Shown: positions 17,216 through 24,388 of the stretch, in pieces
Layout of the letters: the number at the start of each line of letters is the position of its first letter
Numbering within the stretch: the first letter of the stretch is position 1
From: Streptomyces sp. A012304
Lineage (GTDB): Bacteria > Actinomycetota > Actinomycetes > Streptomycetales > Streptomycetaceae
Assembly (NCBI RefSeq): GCF_026008495.1
Contig: NZ_BQUN01000112.1
Span: 120,394 to 155,175, forward strand
Reading direction: 5' to 3'
Length of the DNA stretch: 34,782 bases
Notes under the pieces: model-generated
The model's database searches: none
Told to the model about the DNA's origin: nothing
Seen by the model: only the letters and a program-made list of their open reading frames with translations
Made by a program: the position numbers and the translations under genes

Positions 17216-18808
17216 GTGATCCACAACCCCGTCCTGCGCGGCTTCGAACCCGACCCCGCGATCCTCCGGGTCGGCGACGACTTCTACATCGCCACCTCCA
17301 CCTTCGAGTGGTACCCGGGCGTCCGGATCCACCACTCCAGGGACCTGGTCGACTGGCGGTCGCTGGGCGGGGTTCTGGACAGCACGCGCCTGCTCGACCT
17401 CACCGGCGTCCCCGACTCCGGCGGCATCTGGGCGCCCGGACTGTCGTACGCGGACGGCCTGTTCCACCTCGTCTTCACTGTCGTCGACACCTACGCGGAG
17501 GGCTGGAAGGACCTCCCCAACTACGTCACCACGGCCGCCTCGATCGAAGGACCATGGTCCGACCCGGTCCCGCTGCACGGCCGGGGCTTCGATGTGTCCC
17601 TGTTCCACGACGACGACGGCCGCAGCTGGCTGCTGAACATGCGATTCGACTGGCGTCCGGACCGCGAGGGATTCGCCGGGATCGAGATCCAGGAGTACGA
17701 CCGCAAGACCCAGGCCCTGCTCGGCGAACCCCGCACCATCACCACCGGAACTTCCGTCGGCGTCGCCGAGGGCCCGCATCTCTACCGGCGTGACGGCTGG
17801 TACTACCTGGTGCACGCGGAGGGCGGCACCGGATACGAACACGGCGCGGCCGTGGCCCGCTCCCGCGACCTGCTCGGCCCGTACGAAGCCGATCCGGCCG
17901 GCCCCCTGCTCACGTCCCGGCACGACCCGGCTCTTGAGTTGCAGAAGGCCGGGCACTGCTCCCTCGTCGAGACGGCGAGGGGCCAGTGGTACGCCGCCCA
18001 CATCGTCGCCCGCCCTCACACGGAGCGGGGCAGATGCGTGCTCGGCCGGGAGACCGCGCTGCAACCGGTGGACTGGACCGACGACGGCTGGCCCCGCATC
18101 CCCGGCGCCGTACCCGCCGTGACGGTACCGGCACCCGCGCTGCCGTCAGCGCCCGTGACCGAACCACCGGCGAACGACTGCCTCGACGCTCCCGCCCTCG
18201 GCCCCGACTGGTCCACGCTGCGCCGCCCTGCCGGCCGCGACTGGATCGAACCGGCCCCAGGGCGGCTGCGCATCCGGGGCGGCCAGTCGCCGGTGGGCCG
18301 CCGCACGCCCAGTCTGCTGGCCCGGCGGGTGACCGCCCCGCGCTGCTCCTTCGAGACCAGCCTGACCTTCTCACCCCGCACCCCCGACCACCTGGCCGGT
18401 CTGACGGCCTACTACAACACCCGCAACTGGCACTACCTGTACGTCACCGCCGAGGACGACGGCTCCCCCGTCCTGCGGGCACTGAGCTGCGAGGCCGGCT
18501 GGCTCGTCGCACACGAGCAGGCCGTTCCGCTGGAGCCCGGACGCCCGGTCGTCCTGCACGCGGAACTCGACGTGCCGGCCCTGCGTTTCTCGTACGACAC
18601 CGGCGGGGGAGTCCAGGCGCTGCCGATCGAACTCGACGCCACCGTCCTGTCCGACGAGCACGCCGACGAGTTCCACGACGGCCAGTTGCGCGTCCTCGGC
18701 TTCACCGGCGCCATGCTGGGACTGTGGGTGCAGGACCTGGACGGCGCCGGTGTCCACGCGGACTTCGCCTACGCCACGTACCGGACCTCCCAGGACGGCC
18801 CCGCATGA
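17216..18808 (+). CDS. GH43 glycosidase (arabinofuranosidase/xylosidase type)
   Basis: The product is 530 residues with no signal peptide. An N-terminal five-bladed beta-propeller carries the GH43 acids: D13 (EPDPAI, base), D126 (GFDVSLFHDD) and E185 (AEGPHLY, acid). A C-terminal beta-sandwich from about residue 325, with GLTAYYNTRNWHYLYV, is the domain found in xylosidase-like GH43 subfamilies. The enzyme would remove alpha-L-arabinofuranose or beta-D-xylose from imported oligosaccharides. GTG 17216 lies 10 bases after the lyase stop with GCGGAGA before it. Its own stop overlaps the next start. The linker around residues 300-325 is Pro/Ala-rich. Confidence 0.92.
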   Translation: MIHNPVLRGFEPDPAILRVGDDFYIATSTFEWYPGVRIHHSRDLVDWRSLGGVLDSTRLLDLTGVPDSGGIWAPGLSYADGLFHLVFTVVDTYAEGWKDLPNYVTTAASIEGPWSDPVPLHGRGFDVSLFHDDDGRSWLLNMRFDWRPDREGFAGIEIQEYDRKTQALLGEPRTITTGTSVGVAEGPHLYRRDGWYYLVHAEGGTGYEHGAAVARSRDLLGPYEADPAGPLLTSRHDPALELQKAGHCSLVETARGQWYAAHIVARPHTERGRCVLGRETALQPVDWTDDGWPRIPGAVPAVTVPAPALPSAPVTEPPANDCLDAPALGPDWSTLRRPAGRDWIEPAPGRLRIRGGQSPVGRRTPSLLARRVTAPRCSFETSLTFSPRTPDHLAGLTAYYNTRNWHYLYVTAEDDGSPVLRALSCEAGWLVAHEQAVPLEPGRPVVLHAELDVPALRFSYDTGGGVQALPIELDATVLSDEHADEFHDGQLRVLGFTGAMLGLWVQDLDGAGVHADFAYATYRTSQDGPA

Positions 18809-19608
18809 CGATCATCGACCTGGAACACGTCCACCTCTTCTGCACCGCTCTCGGATCCGACCGCGCGGTGCCGCTGCTCCTGGTGCACGGCTGGGGCGGC
18901 GACGGCCGGGAGTGGTCCGCGCATGCCGAGACGCTGGCCGACCGGTTCCGCGTGATCGTCCCCGACCTGCGCGGGCACGGCCGGTCGGACGTCCCCGACG
19001 AGGGCAACACACCGACGGAAATGGCAGACGACCTCGCCGCGCTGCTCCGGCACCTGGGCACCGGGCCGGTGATCGCCGCGGGCCACTCCATGGGCGGCCA
19101 GGTCGTCAACCTGCTCGCGGTACGGCATCCGGAGCTCGTCCGCTCGGTCGTCGCCCTCGACCCGGCTCACGGCGCGCACGGGGCGGAAGTCGAGGGGATT
19201 CCGGCCCGGCTGGCGGAGTACCGGAAGCGCGGGGCGCGCGCCGCGGCCGAGTTCATCGCCGGCGCCTTCCCGGCAGGCGCTCCGGTGGGACTGCGCACGG
19301 CACATGTCCGCACCATGCTCGGCACCCCGGACCACGTCATCGCCCAGGCGTACGCCGGCATGTACACCGACTCCGGCGCGGTCGGCGTCCGCCCGCACAG
19401 CGAGGCATATCTGCGCCGGCGCACGCAGCCCGCGCTCACCGTATGGACCTCGGCGCAAGCCGCCCAGTGGGAACGCGGCACCCTGCGTGTCCCCGGTTCC
19501 CGCGTCGAACACTGGCCTGACACCGGGCACTACCTGCACGAGGAACACGTCGGACGCACAGTGCGCCTGTTGAAGGACTGGGCAACGGCTGGACACGGGA
19601 CCCGGTAG
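18805..19608 (+). CDS. Alpha/beta-fold hydrolase
   Basis: The product is 267 residues from ATG 18805, which overlaps the GH43 stop (ATGA). Features of the fold are the oxyanion loop HGWGGDG (28-34), the nucleophile elbow GHSMGG with S95, a GHGRSD strand and H242 in DTGHYLHEEH. Longer in-frame starts exist only inside the GH43 gene. As last gene of the polysaccharide operon it may remove ester groups such as acetyl, feruloyl or methyl, or open a lactone, on the imported oligosaccharide; this is inferred from position. General esterase or haloperoxidase-like activity is the alternative. Confidence 0.85.
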   Translation: MTIIDLEHVHLFCTALGSDRAVPLLLVHGWGGDGREWSAHAETLADRFRVIVPDLRGHGRSDVPDEGNTPTEMADDLAALLRHLGTGPVIAAGHSMGGQVVNLLAVRHPELVRSVVALDPAHGAHGAEVEGIPARLAEYRKRGARAAAEFIAGAFPAGAPVGLRTAHVRTMLGTPDHVIAQAYAGMYTDSGAVGVRPHSEAYLRRRTQPALTVWTSAQAAQWERGTLRVPGSRVEHWPDTGHYLHEEHVGRTVRLLKDWATAGHGTR

Positions 19609-19616
19609 CCGAGGAG

Positions 19617-20060
19617 CCGCCCACCTCGTTGAGCTGTCCCACCACCGCCTGCGCTGGAGCCCGCAGCCACTGGCGGCGTCCCAGGCTCGAAACACCTCGA
19701 CGGAGCGTTCGAGTTCCTCGATCTCCTGCGACCCGAGGCGCACCGTCGGGATGCTTCACGCTCCCACCGCCCTACTGGTTCCCCGTACGCCCGTGCCGGA
19801 CCAGACCCGAGGTCCTCGCTGGTCACGACACGGCCGAGACGCTCGGTGAACAGGGCCACCAGCGCCTGCGGCGCGGGATCTCTCCCATGGCGGTCCGCCC
19901 GCGCACCCACGCGGTGTCGATTGCCAGCTGCAGATGGCCCATGGCCGCCGCCCGCCGGTTGACCAGCCTCGCGATCTCTCCCTTCGACCAGCCCGCCAGG
20001 CCGAACAGGTGGATGTGTGGCGCAGTTCGCGACGCGGTAACGCGGGCGCAGACGAGGAGG
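19617..20060 (-). pseudogene. Frameshifted NsdA-like helix-turn-helix regulator
   Basis: Pieces of one protein occur in successive minus-strand frames. GLAGWSKGEIARLVNRRAAA (about 20005-19945) and IDTAWVRG form the HTH region. After a frame change comes ALFTERLGRVVTSEDLG and GRWEREASRR. Another change near 19739 gives RLGSQEIEELERSVEVFRAW, and another near 19661 gives AVVGQLNEVGG. This order is that of the Streptomyces XRE-type regulators with a TPR-like C-terminus, to which NsdA belongs. At least three frame breaks, no C-terminal half and no clear start make it non-functional. It abuts the end of the polysaccharide operon, marking a rearrangement boundary. Confidence 0.65.
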
Positions 20061-20150
20061 GGCACCGGACGGCACAGTCGCTGCCTGCGCGAAGCGGGCC
20101 CGACCGGCACATGATCGGCCAGCCCCACCTCAGCACCCGCACGCCCGGCC

Positions 20151-20176
20151 GGGTCTCTGGTGGCACCCAGAGACCC
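20151..20176. terminator. Strong hairpin downstream of the monooxygenase gene
   Basis: GGGTCTCTGG and CCAGAGACCC form a perfect 10-bp stem around a 6-base loop, about 195 bases past the monooxygenase stop. It could be a terminator or the relic of a mobile-element end. Confidence 0.5.
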
Positions 20177-20249
20177 AGCCGCGCTGACGTGCGGCCTCCG
20201 GCAGAACCAGAGGAGCCCTCCTCCTGTCGATTATCAAGTAAGTCCCTGG

Positions 20250-20325
20250 CACGGCGCCCTTGGCACGCCTCAGCGGACACCCTGCCCACCGTGACCGCCG
20301 ACGGCAAGACCCTCAGGTCGACTTG
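20250..20325 (+). pseudogene. Possible ISAs1-type transposase trace
   Basis: One plus-strand frame reads ARRPWHASADTLPTVTADGKTLR. The end of it resembles the AVDGKTLR motif that opens the catalytic region of ISAs1-family transposases. Nothing else of the transposase is left. The match is short, so this is a hint of an old insertion and no more. Confidence 0.3.
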
Positions 20326-20369
20326 TCCGAGCAGGTGTCTGTTGGTGAGTTGGCAGGGCGCGAACCGGA

Positions 20370-21527
20370 TCAGTTCAGCTGTGGCGGGACCCAGGCGTGG
20401 TGTCGAAGGATCATGCGCATTGCCACGCGGGACGGTGTCAGCCGCATCGCCGTGTTCCGCAGGGCGACGGCCAGTGGATGGGAGAGCTGCTGGCCCATGC
20501 GCCCGGCCTGCCGGGCAGCCCGCGCGACGGCTTGGCTGCGCGGCCGGCGCTCGGCGTTGTAGCGGGCGAGCGCGGCTTCGACGGTGGGCCCGGTGCCGAG
20601 GGCAGCGGCTAGGGTGACCGCGTCCTCCAGTGCTTGGCAGGCGCCCTGTCCGAGGTTGGGGGTCATAGCGTGTGCCGCGTCGCCGAGCAGCGCGATCCGT
20701 CCGACCGTGTACGAGGGGAGCGGTGTGCGGAGTTCGTTGACGTCGTGGTGCAGAACGGCGTCGGGCCGGGTCGCGTCGAGCAGGGCGGGGATGGGATCGT
20801 GCCAGGCGTGGAACCGTCGGCGCAGTTCGGCCAGTGGGTCGGCGAATCGCGCTCCGGCAGGGAGGCTGAGAACGGCGTGCCATTCGGCCCGCCCGTCCAG
20901 GAAGGCGATGTGCCCGAACTCCGCGCCGCGGCCCCAGGTCAGCTCGAAGTCGGTGCGCAGGTCGACCGCGTGCTCGGTGATGGCGCGCAGCACCGTCGAG
21001 CCGCTGTAGACCGGGCCGGGGTGGTCTGGGAAGAGATGGCTGCGGACTTTGCTGCCGATGCCGTCGGCCGCCACCACCAGATCGGCATCCAGGACCGTGT
21101 CGCCGAAGCCGACTTGAACCGTTCCGGAGTCGATCTGCTCGACCGAGGCCACCTCGGAGCCGATCAGCAGTGATTCGGCGGGCAGAAAGTCGCGAAGCAG
21201 TCGGTGCAAGGTGGAGCGGGGGATGCTCGTGATCGGCGTGCCCACCGCCTTCTCCAGCACTGAGCCGTCCATCCGGGCCAGCCAACCACCCTGGGGCGTG
21301 CGAGTCCCGCCGCTGTACTGGCCTCGCGATGCATCTCGTACCGCCACACCGACGCCGAGTTCGTCCAGGGCTCGCAGGCCGTTGGCGGCCAGTGAGATGC
21401 CCGCCCCCGAGTCCTCGAGCCTGGACGCGCGCTCGGCCACGGTCACGTCCCATCCGATGCGGCGCAGGCCGATTGCGGCGGCAAGCCCGCCGATGCCCCC
21501 TCCGACCACCACTGCCGTGCCGCCCAT
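20370..21527 (-). CDS. FAD-dependent monooxygenase (class A flavoprotein hydroxylase)
   Basis: The product is 385 residues. The N-terminal FAD-binding motif is GGGIGG within AVVVGGGIGGLAAAIGL (about 5-21). VVAADGIGSKVR is the conserved DG motif for NAD(P)H and FAD, and GDAAHAMTPNLGQGA is the second FAD motif, so the flavin site is complete. Such enzymes hydroxylate or epoxidise small, often aromatic, substrates. ATG 21527 has GGAG eight bases before it. It is divergent from a TetR gene with only 71 bases between, containing two palindromes, so it is most likely repressed by that TetR protein and induced by its substrate. The substrate is unknown; drug-inactivating hydroxylases are one possibility. 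Confidence 0.9.
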   Translation of the reverse strand: MGGTAVVVGGGIGGLAAAIGLRRIGWDVTVAERASRLEDSGAGISLAANGLRALDELGVGVAVRDASRGQYSGGTRTPQGGWLARMDGSVLEKAVGTPITSIPRSTLHRLLRDFLPAESLLIGSEVASVEQIDSGTVQVGFGDTVLDADLVVAADGIGSKVRSHLFPDHPGPVYSGSTVLRAITEHAVDLRTDFELTWGRGAEFGHIAFLDGRAEWHAVLSLPAGARFADPLAELRRRFHAWHDPIPALLDATRPDAVLHHDVNELRTPLPSYTVGRIALLGDAAHAMTPNLGQGACQALEDAVTLAAALGTGPTVEAALARYNAERRPRSQAVARAARQAGRMGQQLSHPLAVALRNTAMRLTPSRVAMRMILRHHAWVPPQLN

Positions 21528-21542
21528 ACCGAAGCTCCGATT

Positions 21543-21560
21543 CTTCTACATCTGTAGAAG
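21543..21560. promoter_or_regulatory. TetR operator 1
   Basis: CTTCTACATCTGTAGAAG has perfect 8-base arms around a 2-base centre and lies in the 71-base divergent region, 16 bases from the monooxygenase start. Confidence 0.75.
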
Positions 21561-21576
21561 GTGATCCTATCTGAGC

Positions 21577-21592
21577 CTCTACAGGTGTAGAA
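21577..21592. promoter_or_regulatory. TetR operator 2
   Basis: CTCTACAGGTGTAGAA is a second copy of the TCTACA/TGTAGA palindrome, centred 33 bases from the first. It ends just before the ribosome-binding bases AGGGG of the TetR gene, so binding there would also shut off the regulator. Confidence 0.7.
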
Positions 21593-21598
21593 AGGGGT

Positions 21599-22156
21599 AT
21601 GGCTTCGGACCGGCGCACACTCCTCGCGGACTCGGCTATCGACGTACTCGCCGACGAAGGGATCCGCGGCCTGACCCACCGCGCAGTCGACCGCAGAGCT
21701 GCCATGCCGCCCGGCACCACCTCGGCCTACTTCCGCACCCGAGCGGCGCTGCTTACCGCACTGGTCACACGCCTGGTCCAACTCGACCAAGCGGAACTGC
21801 AAACGATGCCCGCCGCGCTGCCACCCCTGCGCACCGTCGAGGAACTGGTGAACGGCATGGCGCTCCTCACCCGACAGCGACTCACCGGCGAGGGACGACG
21901 CCGCTCTCTCGCCCGCTACGCCTGCGCTGTCGAGAGCGTGCGCGACCCGGAGCTGCGCGAGATCCTCCTCCCGCGTGAGAACGCCGGCCGCGAGGCCGTC
22001 CGGCTGTTCCTCACCACGCACGGCGTCACGGACGTCGAGAACCGCACCCACATCCTGCTGACCTGCATCGACGGACTCGTCTTCGATCGGCTGGTGAGCG
22101 GCGGCGACGTACCGCGCGAGGCCCTCGAAGGCCTGGTCGCTGCCGCCCTACGTTAG
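21599..22156 (+). CDS. TetR-family repressor
   Basis: The product is 185 residues. The N-terminal helix-turn-helix spans about residues 10-52 (GLTHRAVDRRAAMPPGTTSAYF), and the helical ligand-binding domain lacks recognisable signatures. The start ATG 21599 follows AGGGG by only one or two bases, a tight spacing, but no better start exists because the HTH begins directly after. Together with the divergent monooxygenase and the two palindromes at 21543 and 21577 it forms a standard self-regulating inducible pair. The inducer is unknown. Confidence 0.9.
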   Translation: MASDRRTLLADSAIDVLADEGIRGLTHRAVDRRAAMPPGTTSAYFRTRAALLTALVTRLVQLDQAELQTMPAALPPLRTVEELVNGMALLTRQRLTGEGRRRSLARYACAVESVRDPELREILLPRENAGREAVRLFLTTHGVTDVENRTHILLTCIDGLVFDRLVSGGDVPREALEGLVAAALR

Positions 22157-22323
22157 GTTCCTGCTCAAACTGGCCGACAGCCTCCGCCGCCCAGCCTCAT
22201 TCGGAAACGATCAGTAAGTCCTGGCGCCTTCATCGTGTGCCCGCGAGCCCTCGTTCTCGGGGATCCCGGTGCCCGCACCGAGGGTGTGAGCAGGTGGCCG
22301 ACCGATCTGGTGGACCTGCGTCA

Positions 22324-22352
22324 TTGCGTCGCTTCTTACTGACTTGTAAGTT
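22324..22352 (+). promoter_or_regulatory. Promoter and overlapping palindrome before the NTF2-like gene
   Basis: TTGCGT (22324-22329) and TAAGTT (22347-22352) are spaced by 17 bases. The palindrome CTTACTGACTTGTAAG (22335-22350, arms CTTAC/GTAAG) covers the spacer and part of the -10, the usual place for a TetR repressor. The predicted start of transcription, about 22359, is the A of the ATG, so the mRNA would be leaderless. No ribosome-binding site is visible. Confidence 0.55.
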
Positions 22353-22358
22353 AGATGC

Positions 22359-22799
22359 ATGACTGCGACCGTGGCTGAAGTGGCCGCCACCGACACCCGT
22401 GGCCTTGAGGCGTTCTGCGATCGATGGGAGAGGGCCTGGAACGAGCACGACGGCGACGCCGTGGCGGCGCTGTGCGCCGAGGATCTGGTGTATGACGAAC
22501 CCGCGCTGGGTGAGACGGCGTACGGCACCGACAGCATCCGCGACTTCGTCACGCTCATGGCACGCACCTTCCCCGACTACTCGTTCACCCGCATGGGGCT
22601 GTACGGAGAGGTGACGCGGCGGGCCGTGCTGGTGGCCTGGCACTTCTCGGGAACCCTCGCGGGCTCGGATCAGCGCGTGGAGTTCCACGGTGACGACCGT
22701 CTGGAGTTGGGTGAAGACGGTCTGATCCACGCCTACCGGTGTTTGTACGACCACCGCTTCGTGCTGAGCCAGCTCAGCCGCGCGGAAACCGAGAAGTGA
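22359..22799 (+). CDS. SnoaL-like / NTF2-fold protein
   Basis: The product is 146 residues. FCDRWERAWNEHDGDAVAAL and LVYDEPALGETAYGTDSIRDFV are the usual opening of SnoaL-like polyketide cyclase or ester-hydrolase-type NTF2 folds, and HGDDRLELGEDGLIHAYR is the closing strand pattern. These small alpha+beta barrels bind or transform hydrophobic metabolites; many act as isomerases, cyclases or dehydratases. No specific function can be assigned. The stop overlaps the GTG start of the next TetR gene, giving a two-gene operon controlled from 22324-22352. Confidence 0.8.
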   Translation: MTATVAEVAATDTRGLEAFCDRWERAWNEHDGDAVAALCAEDLVYDEPALGETAYGTDSIRDFVTLMARTFPDYSFTRMGLYGEVTRRAVLVAWHFSGTLAGSDQRVEFHGDDRLELGEDGLIHAYRCLYDHRFVLSQLSRAETEK

Positions 22800-23350
22800 C
22801 CGAGTCGGGCCGTTCGCGCAAACCCGCCGCGGTGCGGCGGGCCGAGATCATGGAGGCGGCCGACGCGGAGTTCGCTCTGAAGGGACTGTCGGGGGCGGGC
22901 ATCGAGGCGATCGCCGCCCGAGTCGGGATCTCACATCCCCGCATCGTGCAGATGTTCGGCTCGAAGCGAGAGTTGTTCCTTCAGGTCGTGGACGCGGCCT
23001 ACGACAGGATCGAGGCCGCGTTCGAGAGCGCGGAAACGAGCCTGGGCGCGCTCGGTGACGCCTACCGGGATCTCCTGCGCAGCCGACCGACCGTCGGCCT
23101 CGTCCTGTTGCAGGCTTACGCCGCCGCAGGCGACGAGACGGTCCAGGAGGCGGTACGACGACGTCAACTCGACCTCCAGCAGACCATCATCCGTCTGTCG
23201 GGAGCTGACGCGATGGAGGTACGCTCCTTCGTCGCCACCGGTCTCGTCCTGACGGTCTCCACCGTGCTGGACCTGCCCGGACGGCGCGCCGACACGGAGT
23301 GGTGTGCGTGGATCCTCGGCCTCACGGATACCCCCGCGGACGGGCCGTGA
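22796..23350 (+). CDS. TetR-family regulator
   Basis: The product is 184 residues from GTG 22796, chosen because it overlaps the previous stop as GTGA; a longer ATG version at 22739 would lie inside the NTF2-like gene. The HTH is at about 19-60 with GIEAIAARVGISHPRIVQMF, in which PRIVQMF takes the place of the more usual xxLYYHF. The C-terminal helical domain ends in a short Pro/Asp tail. It probably represses its own operon through the palindrome at 22335-22350. A perfect-stem hairpin terminates the operon at 23408-23451. Confidence 0.88.
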   Translation: MTESGRSRKPAAVRRAEIMEAADAEFALKGLSGAGIEAIAARVGISHPRIVQMFGSKRELFLQVVDAAYDRIEAAFESAETSLGALGDAYRDLLRSRPTVGLVLLQAYAAAGDETVQEAVRRRQLDLQQTIIRLSGADAMEVRSFVATGLVLTVSTVLDLPGRRADTEWCAWILGLTDTPADGP

Positions 23351-23407
23351 GACGCGATTTGACCGGAATGCCGAAGTGTTGGCGAGACGCCTCATGACGT
23401 GATCGCA

Positions 23408-23451
23408 CCAAGGGGGCGGAGCCGCTGACGGACGTGGCCCCGCCCCCTTGG
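23408..23451 (+). terminator. Hairpin terminator after the NTF2/TetR operon
   Basis: CCAAGGGGGCGG (23408-23419) pairs with CCGCCCCCTTGG (23440-23451), a perfect 12-bp stem with a 20-base loop, 58 bases after the TetR stop. It could also stop transcription arriving on the minus strand from the GH78 remnant. Confidence 0.75.
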
Positions 23452-23491
23452 CCGCGCTGCCGAACCGCAGCCGACGTCATCGCGTCCTCTC

Positions 23492-23935
23492 TCAGGGGCG
23501 CGACCCGACCCCGCACGTGTGGAATCGCTCACCGGGCGCCGCCTGGAACATCGAGCCGTCGGGCACGGTGACCGTCGCCGTGGCGGTCGGCGGCACCGTC
23601 GGCTCCAGCCGGAAGCGGCCGTCGTCCGTGATCCGCCGGCGCACCTTGATCCGACCACGCACCGAGTCGAACTCGGCCTCGGCGAAGGTCAGCCCGCCGC
23701 CCGGCTGCGGGCGGATGTCGAAGTGGCGTCAGCCGGGGGCGCCCTCGCGGGGGCTTACACCGGCGACGTGGTACAAGCCAGTGCCGAGGTGGTCGCCGGC
23801 CTTGCGGATCAGGTCCACGAGTCGCCCGGCCGTCACCGCCCGCAGGTCGTCGGGGACAAGGCCGAAGGCCAGGGCGCGGACTTAGGTGGCCTGGTGTCGC
23901 GGGCGAGGGAGCCGTCCGGCAGGACGAACGACGAT
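23492..23935 (-). pseudogene. Remnant of a GH78 alpha-L-rhamnosidase gene, 3' end
   Basis: Minus-strand frames give, in order, FVLPDGSLARDT (about 23925-23890), then after one lost base VRALAFGLVPDDLRAV and LVDLIRKAGDHLGTG. After an internal deletion come HVAGVSPREGAPG, an in-frame TGA, HFDIRPQPGGGLTFAEAEFD, RGRIKVRRRI and TATVTVPDGS, with a final stop at 23492-23494. This is the order of the end of the catalytic barrel and the C-terminal beta domain of bacterial GH78 enzymes. The stop codons, frame break and deletion show it is dead. It suggests a second plant-polysaccharide function once existed here. Confidence 0.7.
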
Positions 23936-24388
23936 GCTCGCGTTCTGTGTGCAGTTGATCGGCAACAGCCGTGGTCGGTCGGCGGCCACCCGTCAGACCC
24001 CCCCGCCGCCGGAGGCGCTTGCGTGCCGAGTCGACCCCACATAGGATTATGAACATAATTTAATGGCGGCCTCGGGTTGGTCGGCGTCTTTTTCTCGTGT
24101 CGTGACGAGGCGGACTCCGGCGCGATCGGAACGAGTCGGAAGCCGTCGGAGGCAGGCCCGCAGCCCGCCCTCCTGTGGCTCGGTGCACCGGATGACGCGC
24201 ACGGCATCGGCGTGATCGAGCAGACGGCCGCGTGATCAGGACGGGTCGACTGCTGGTCGGCGACGTCCGCTCGGCACTGCGGACGCTGCGGGCGGACCGC
24301 TCGTCACGGGTTCGGCGCGGGCCTTCCCAGTGCCACGCGATCGAACTGGGGAGACCCGGCAGGCGTCCATCAACTGACGAAGGGCATC
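23936..24388. other. Gene-free stretch with an AT-rich palindrome
   Basis: No intact gene is visible. The main feature is the palindrome at 24046-24059. A plus-strand frame ending at 24234 reads PALLWLGAPDDAHGIGVIEQ before its stop and may be the tail of a lost gene that I do not recognise. AAGGG near 24379 serves as the ribosome-binding site of the hydrolase at 24389. Confidence 0.4.
24046..24059. promoter_or_regulatory. AT-rich palindrome, possible orphan operator
   Basis: ATTATGAACATAAT has perfect 6-base arms around AA and stands in otherwise very GC-rich DNA. It resembles a MarR- or TetR-type site. No gene starts close to it; the nearest is the hydrolase at 24389. Confidence 0.45.

Noticed and set aside
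19756..21720. 654-residue minus-strand open frame across the FAD-monooxygenase, TetR and regulator remnant
   Set aside because: It crosses the divergent operator region and the monooxygenase in another frame; only the last part overlaps true pseudogene sequence.
24070..24388. Possible gene ending at 24234 on the plus strand
   Set aside because: About 30 sensible residues without a start, family motif or ribosome-binding site; mentioned in the gap entry but not called as a gene.
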